A DNA stretch of 19,892 bases from contig WKLE02004269.1 in assembly GCA_014885115.2 (NCBI GenBank), forward strand, positions 1 through 19,892. The letters run 5' to 3'. A program made the position numbers and the translations under genes. This document shows, piece after piece, positions 18,071 to 19,892 of the stretch (position 1 is the stretch's first letter; the number at the start of each line of letters is the position of its first letter). Under the pieces are notes generated by a model that saw only the letters and a list, made by a program, of their open reading frames with translations, did not search any database and was not told the origin of the DNA. Source of the stretch: Asterionellopsis glacialis. Taxonomy: Eukaryota; Bacillariophyta; Plagiogrammaphyceae; Rhaphoneidales; Asterionellopsidaceae.

Positions 18071-18899
18071 CATATTGAACCTTTCTGACTTTACCATCCG
18101 TCCCATCTACAAATTATTAGGATATTTCCCAGATAATGGGTGTAGTGTTTTTTCTGCACAAACGTACATGCCTGAACTATATCCTGATGGAACATGTTCG
18201 AAAAATGTGGGTGACTCTGGATGGTCATATGGAATTACTGTAACCTCATTTCCACCTAAGACTGAAGGAATTCCGTTGACATGGGAAGAATGTGCAAAAG
18301 AGTGTGCAACCCAACTGGAATGCAAATTTTGGACTTTGCGGTTACCAATGCCCAAAATTGGTTTTATAGAAATAAAGGCAAATACAATTACAAGGGTAAT
18401 CATATAAAAGGTGATAAAGGTGAGTTATTGTCAAAGCAGATAAGGAATGGAATGTGGAAGTATGATATAACAGCAATACAGATGCTGTGCACGGTGTATC
18501 ATGTTTCTTTGCACTAAGAATGATCATTTGTTTTGCCAACTTTTTTAAAAAAATATTGCAGATCCTGATTGCATTGCACCACCAAAACTGACACCTGGTC
18601 CAACACCAAGACCGATACCAAGTGCGAAGTCTAGTCCAACACCAAGTCCAACATCAAGGCCGATACCCAGTCTGACAAATAGTTTGGCACCAAGTCCAAC
18701 ACCTGTTCCAACACCAAGATCGTGTTCTTCTTATAATAGAAGAAGAGGATGCAATGGTGCTACCGGTTGCAAATGGAAGCGTAGAAAATGCATACTTAAA
18801 CCAACAAGATTGTGCTCTTCTTATATTGGAAGAGGAGGATGTAACCATGCTGCCGATTACACATGGAAACATAAAGAAAGAACTGTTAGGCGGAAGTGA
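18071..18899 (+). pseudogene. 5'-truncated, frameshifted copy of the modular secreted gene
   Basis: From about 18084 the sequence repeats the 3' half of exon 3, intron 3 and the start of exon 4 of the 14553-17640 gene ('[16 protein letters not shown]' is identical). It has no start codon or signal peptide. A net 4-base loss at about 18336-18360 shifts the frame inside the PAN-like module and removes a conserved Cys; another Cys is now Tyr (ELYPDG). The intron (18420-18561, GTGAGT...TTGCAG) keeps its splice sites. The exon 4 copy is open to TGA 18897-18899 and has a diverged Pro/Thr linker and two Cys modules: 'CSSYNRRRGCNGATGC' and a second that has lost two Cys. The cystine-knot-like tail is absent. 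Confidence 0.87.
18420..18561 (+). other. Intron relic in the partial copy
   Basis: GTGAGT at 18420 and TTGCAG ending at 18561; 142 bp. It corresponds to intron 3 of the intact gene, with only a few differences over its last ~110 bp, showing that the duplication was at the DNA level and not by retroposition. Confidence 0.88.
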
Positions 18900-19036
18900 C
18901 CATGGCTGTAACAAGAACAAAGATATTCGTACTATAATATTGACTGCAAAATACTTTTCACTGCCTCCTTTCCTACCTCACATAAACTCAAACCCCCATT
19001 CCAAACATCCTTACACTTTCAATTTTCACTACCTGA
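18900..19036. other. Short spacer after the partial copy
   Basis: AT-rich, no gene or repeat recognised. It separates the plus-strand pseudogene from the minus-strand coding-like remnants. Confidence 0.5.
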
Positions 19037-19860
19037 CTATTCCTCTTTCATGAATTTGTCCAAAGCATCTTTTGCAAAAGCACGTGTATGGAACACCTGT
19101 GCTGCACTCATTGTTTTCCCATGTGCCTTACAAACAGCCATTGTAGGAAAGAATACCCACATACCCATCATAGCATAGGTACCTCATCAACAGTATCAGT
19201 GCTGTTTTTATCTGGTTTGTCTAAAAATACTCTAACACAGTTAACAATATCCTCATCAATCATGTCATCCACAAGCATCATCTCATCTTTGTCCAAATCA
19301 TGCATTACAGCCATTGACTTCTTCTCTCCATACCCAGACTTCTTTTTCATTGACCATTTTACCACATTCCTTGTTTTCCGAGCAGTCATCAATCTCTAAT
19401 TGGTCTCCGGTTACTCAGTTATCATTGTTGCCATTCCTATTTTCAAAATTGTATGCATTTCATCCTCCATTTCCTTGTTCTCATGATTGGAATCTTCACT
19501 TGTACTTTTCTTTTTTCCTACAGTCTTTGCCTTTGTCTTCTTTTTATTCTTTTCTGCCTCTGCATTCCGATTTTCATTGGCTAAAGTTAGCTTTTTGCTT
19601 TGTTACCTTAGATCCTCCTTGTGGCTAACCCACTGGTGTCTTTCTTTTCAGACCATACTCCACCACCACAATAACATCTTCTTCTTTGTTCTCCTCAGCA
19701 TCGCTCTCACCCCTTATTAGTGAAGATACTATCAATGCATCTATCATTGCCAACGTCAACCCTTCACTGTTGATTAACTTACCTTTGTTGGAACTTGTCA
19801 TACGTGATACTGGCATCTTATTCTTTGCACAGCCACTACTTTTGAGTGGTTGCGTATCAT
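19037..19860 (-). pseudogene. Broken minus-strand coding-like sequence, family unknown
   Basis: Four protein-like frames follow each other on the minus strand. The first is 19625-19860 ('INSEGLTLAMIDALIVSSL', Glu-rich centre). The second, 19414-19602, is open for 63 codons without ATG and is Lys/Glu-rich. The third is 19168-19392, 74 codons from an ATG, with 'DLDKDEMMLVDDMIDEDIV'. The fourth is 19037-19171 ('KTMSAAQVFHTRAFAKDAL', ending KEE and a stop). They are separated by stops or one-base frame changes. A GTAAGT in the first frame leaves open a multi-exon gene whose 5' end lies beyond the window. I do not recognise the family. Confidence 0.4.
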
Positions 19861-19892
19861 TTTAATCTTTCTATTTCTTGTAATCCGTACCA

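Overview
The window looks like nuclear DNA of a eukaryotic alga, most likely a pennate diatom. It is AT-rich, with gene-sized ORFs on both strands and short GT-AG introns of 111-136 bp. Proteins carry signal peptides or signal anchors, Asn/Ser/Glu-rich low-complexity stretches and Pro-Thr/Ser linkers. The diatom assignment is inferred from gene style and protein texture, not from a marker gene.

Layout. Residues 1-1009 are an upstream region with a GTCT microsatellite. A two-exon + strand gene (1010-3954) encodes a membrane-anchored Beta_propel protein (bacterial/archaeal secreted-propeller type). A charged nuclear/nucleolar-type protein lies on the minus strand (4423-5490). A divergent spacer leads to a + strand atypical protein kinase (6220-8052) whose catalytic lysine appears relocated as in WNK kinases. 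Tail-to-tail with it, 58 bp away, is a minus-strand secreted or plastid-directed protein of unknown function (8111-9196). Then 2.4 kb of repeat-rich DNA (9197-11617) holds a small terminal-inverted-repeat element, degenerate tandem repeats and A-tracts. A minus-strand sulfotransferase-like secretory protein (11618-12952) follows. A 1.6 kb spacer contains what looks like a decayed minus-strand gene. Next is a four-exon + strand gene (14553-17640) for a 902-residue modular secreted protein: large unrecognised domain, PAN/apple-like module, Pro-Thr/Ser linker, small Cys module, and a tail with cystine-knot spacing. Immediately downstream is a 5'-truncated, frameshifted partial copy of that gene, with its third intron (18071-18899). 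The window ends in coding-like but broken minus-strand sequence.

There is no operon-like cooperation. Most intact genes are predicted to enter the secretory pathway: the propeller, the sulfotransferase-like protein, the modular PAN protein and probably the kinase and the 8111-9196 product. The most notable observations are the WNK-like lysine arrangement, the architecture and partial duplication of the modular secreted gene, its unusually conserved and foldable third intron, and several unannotated coding-like remnants. No CRISPR, rRNA or tRNA gene was recognised.
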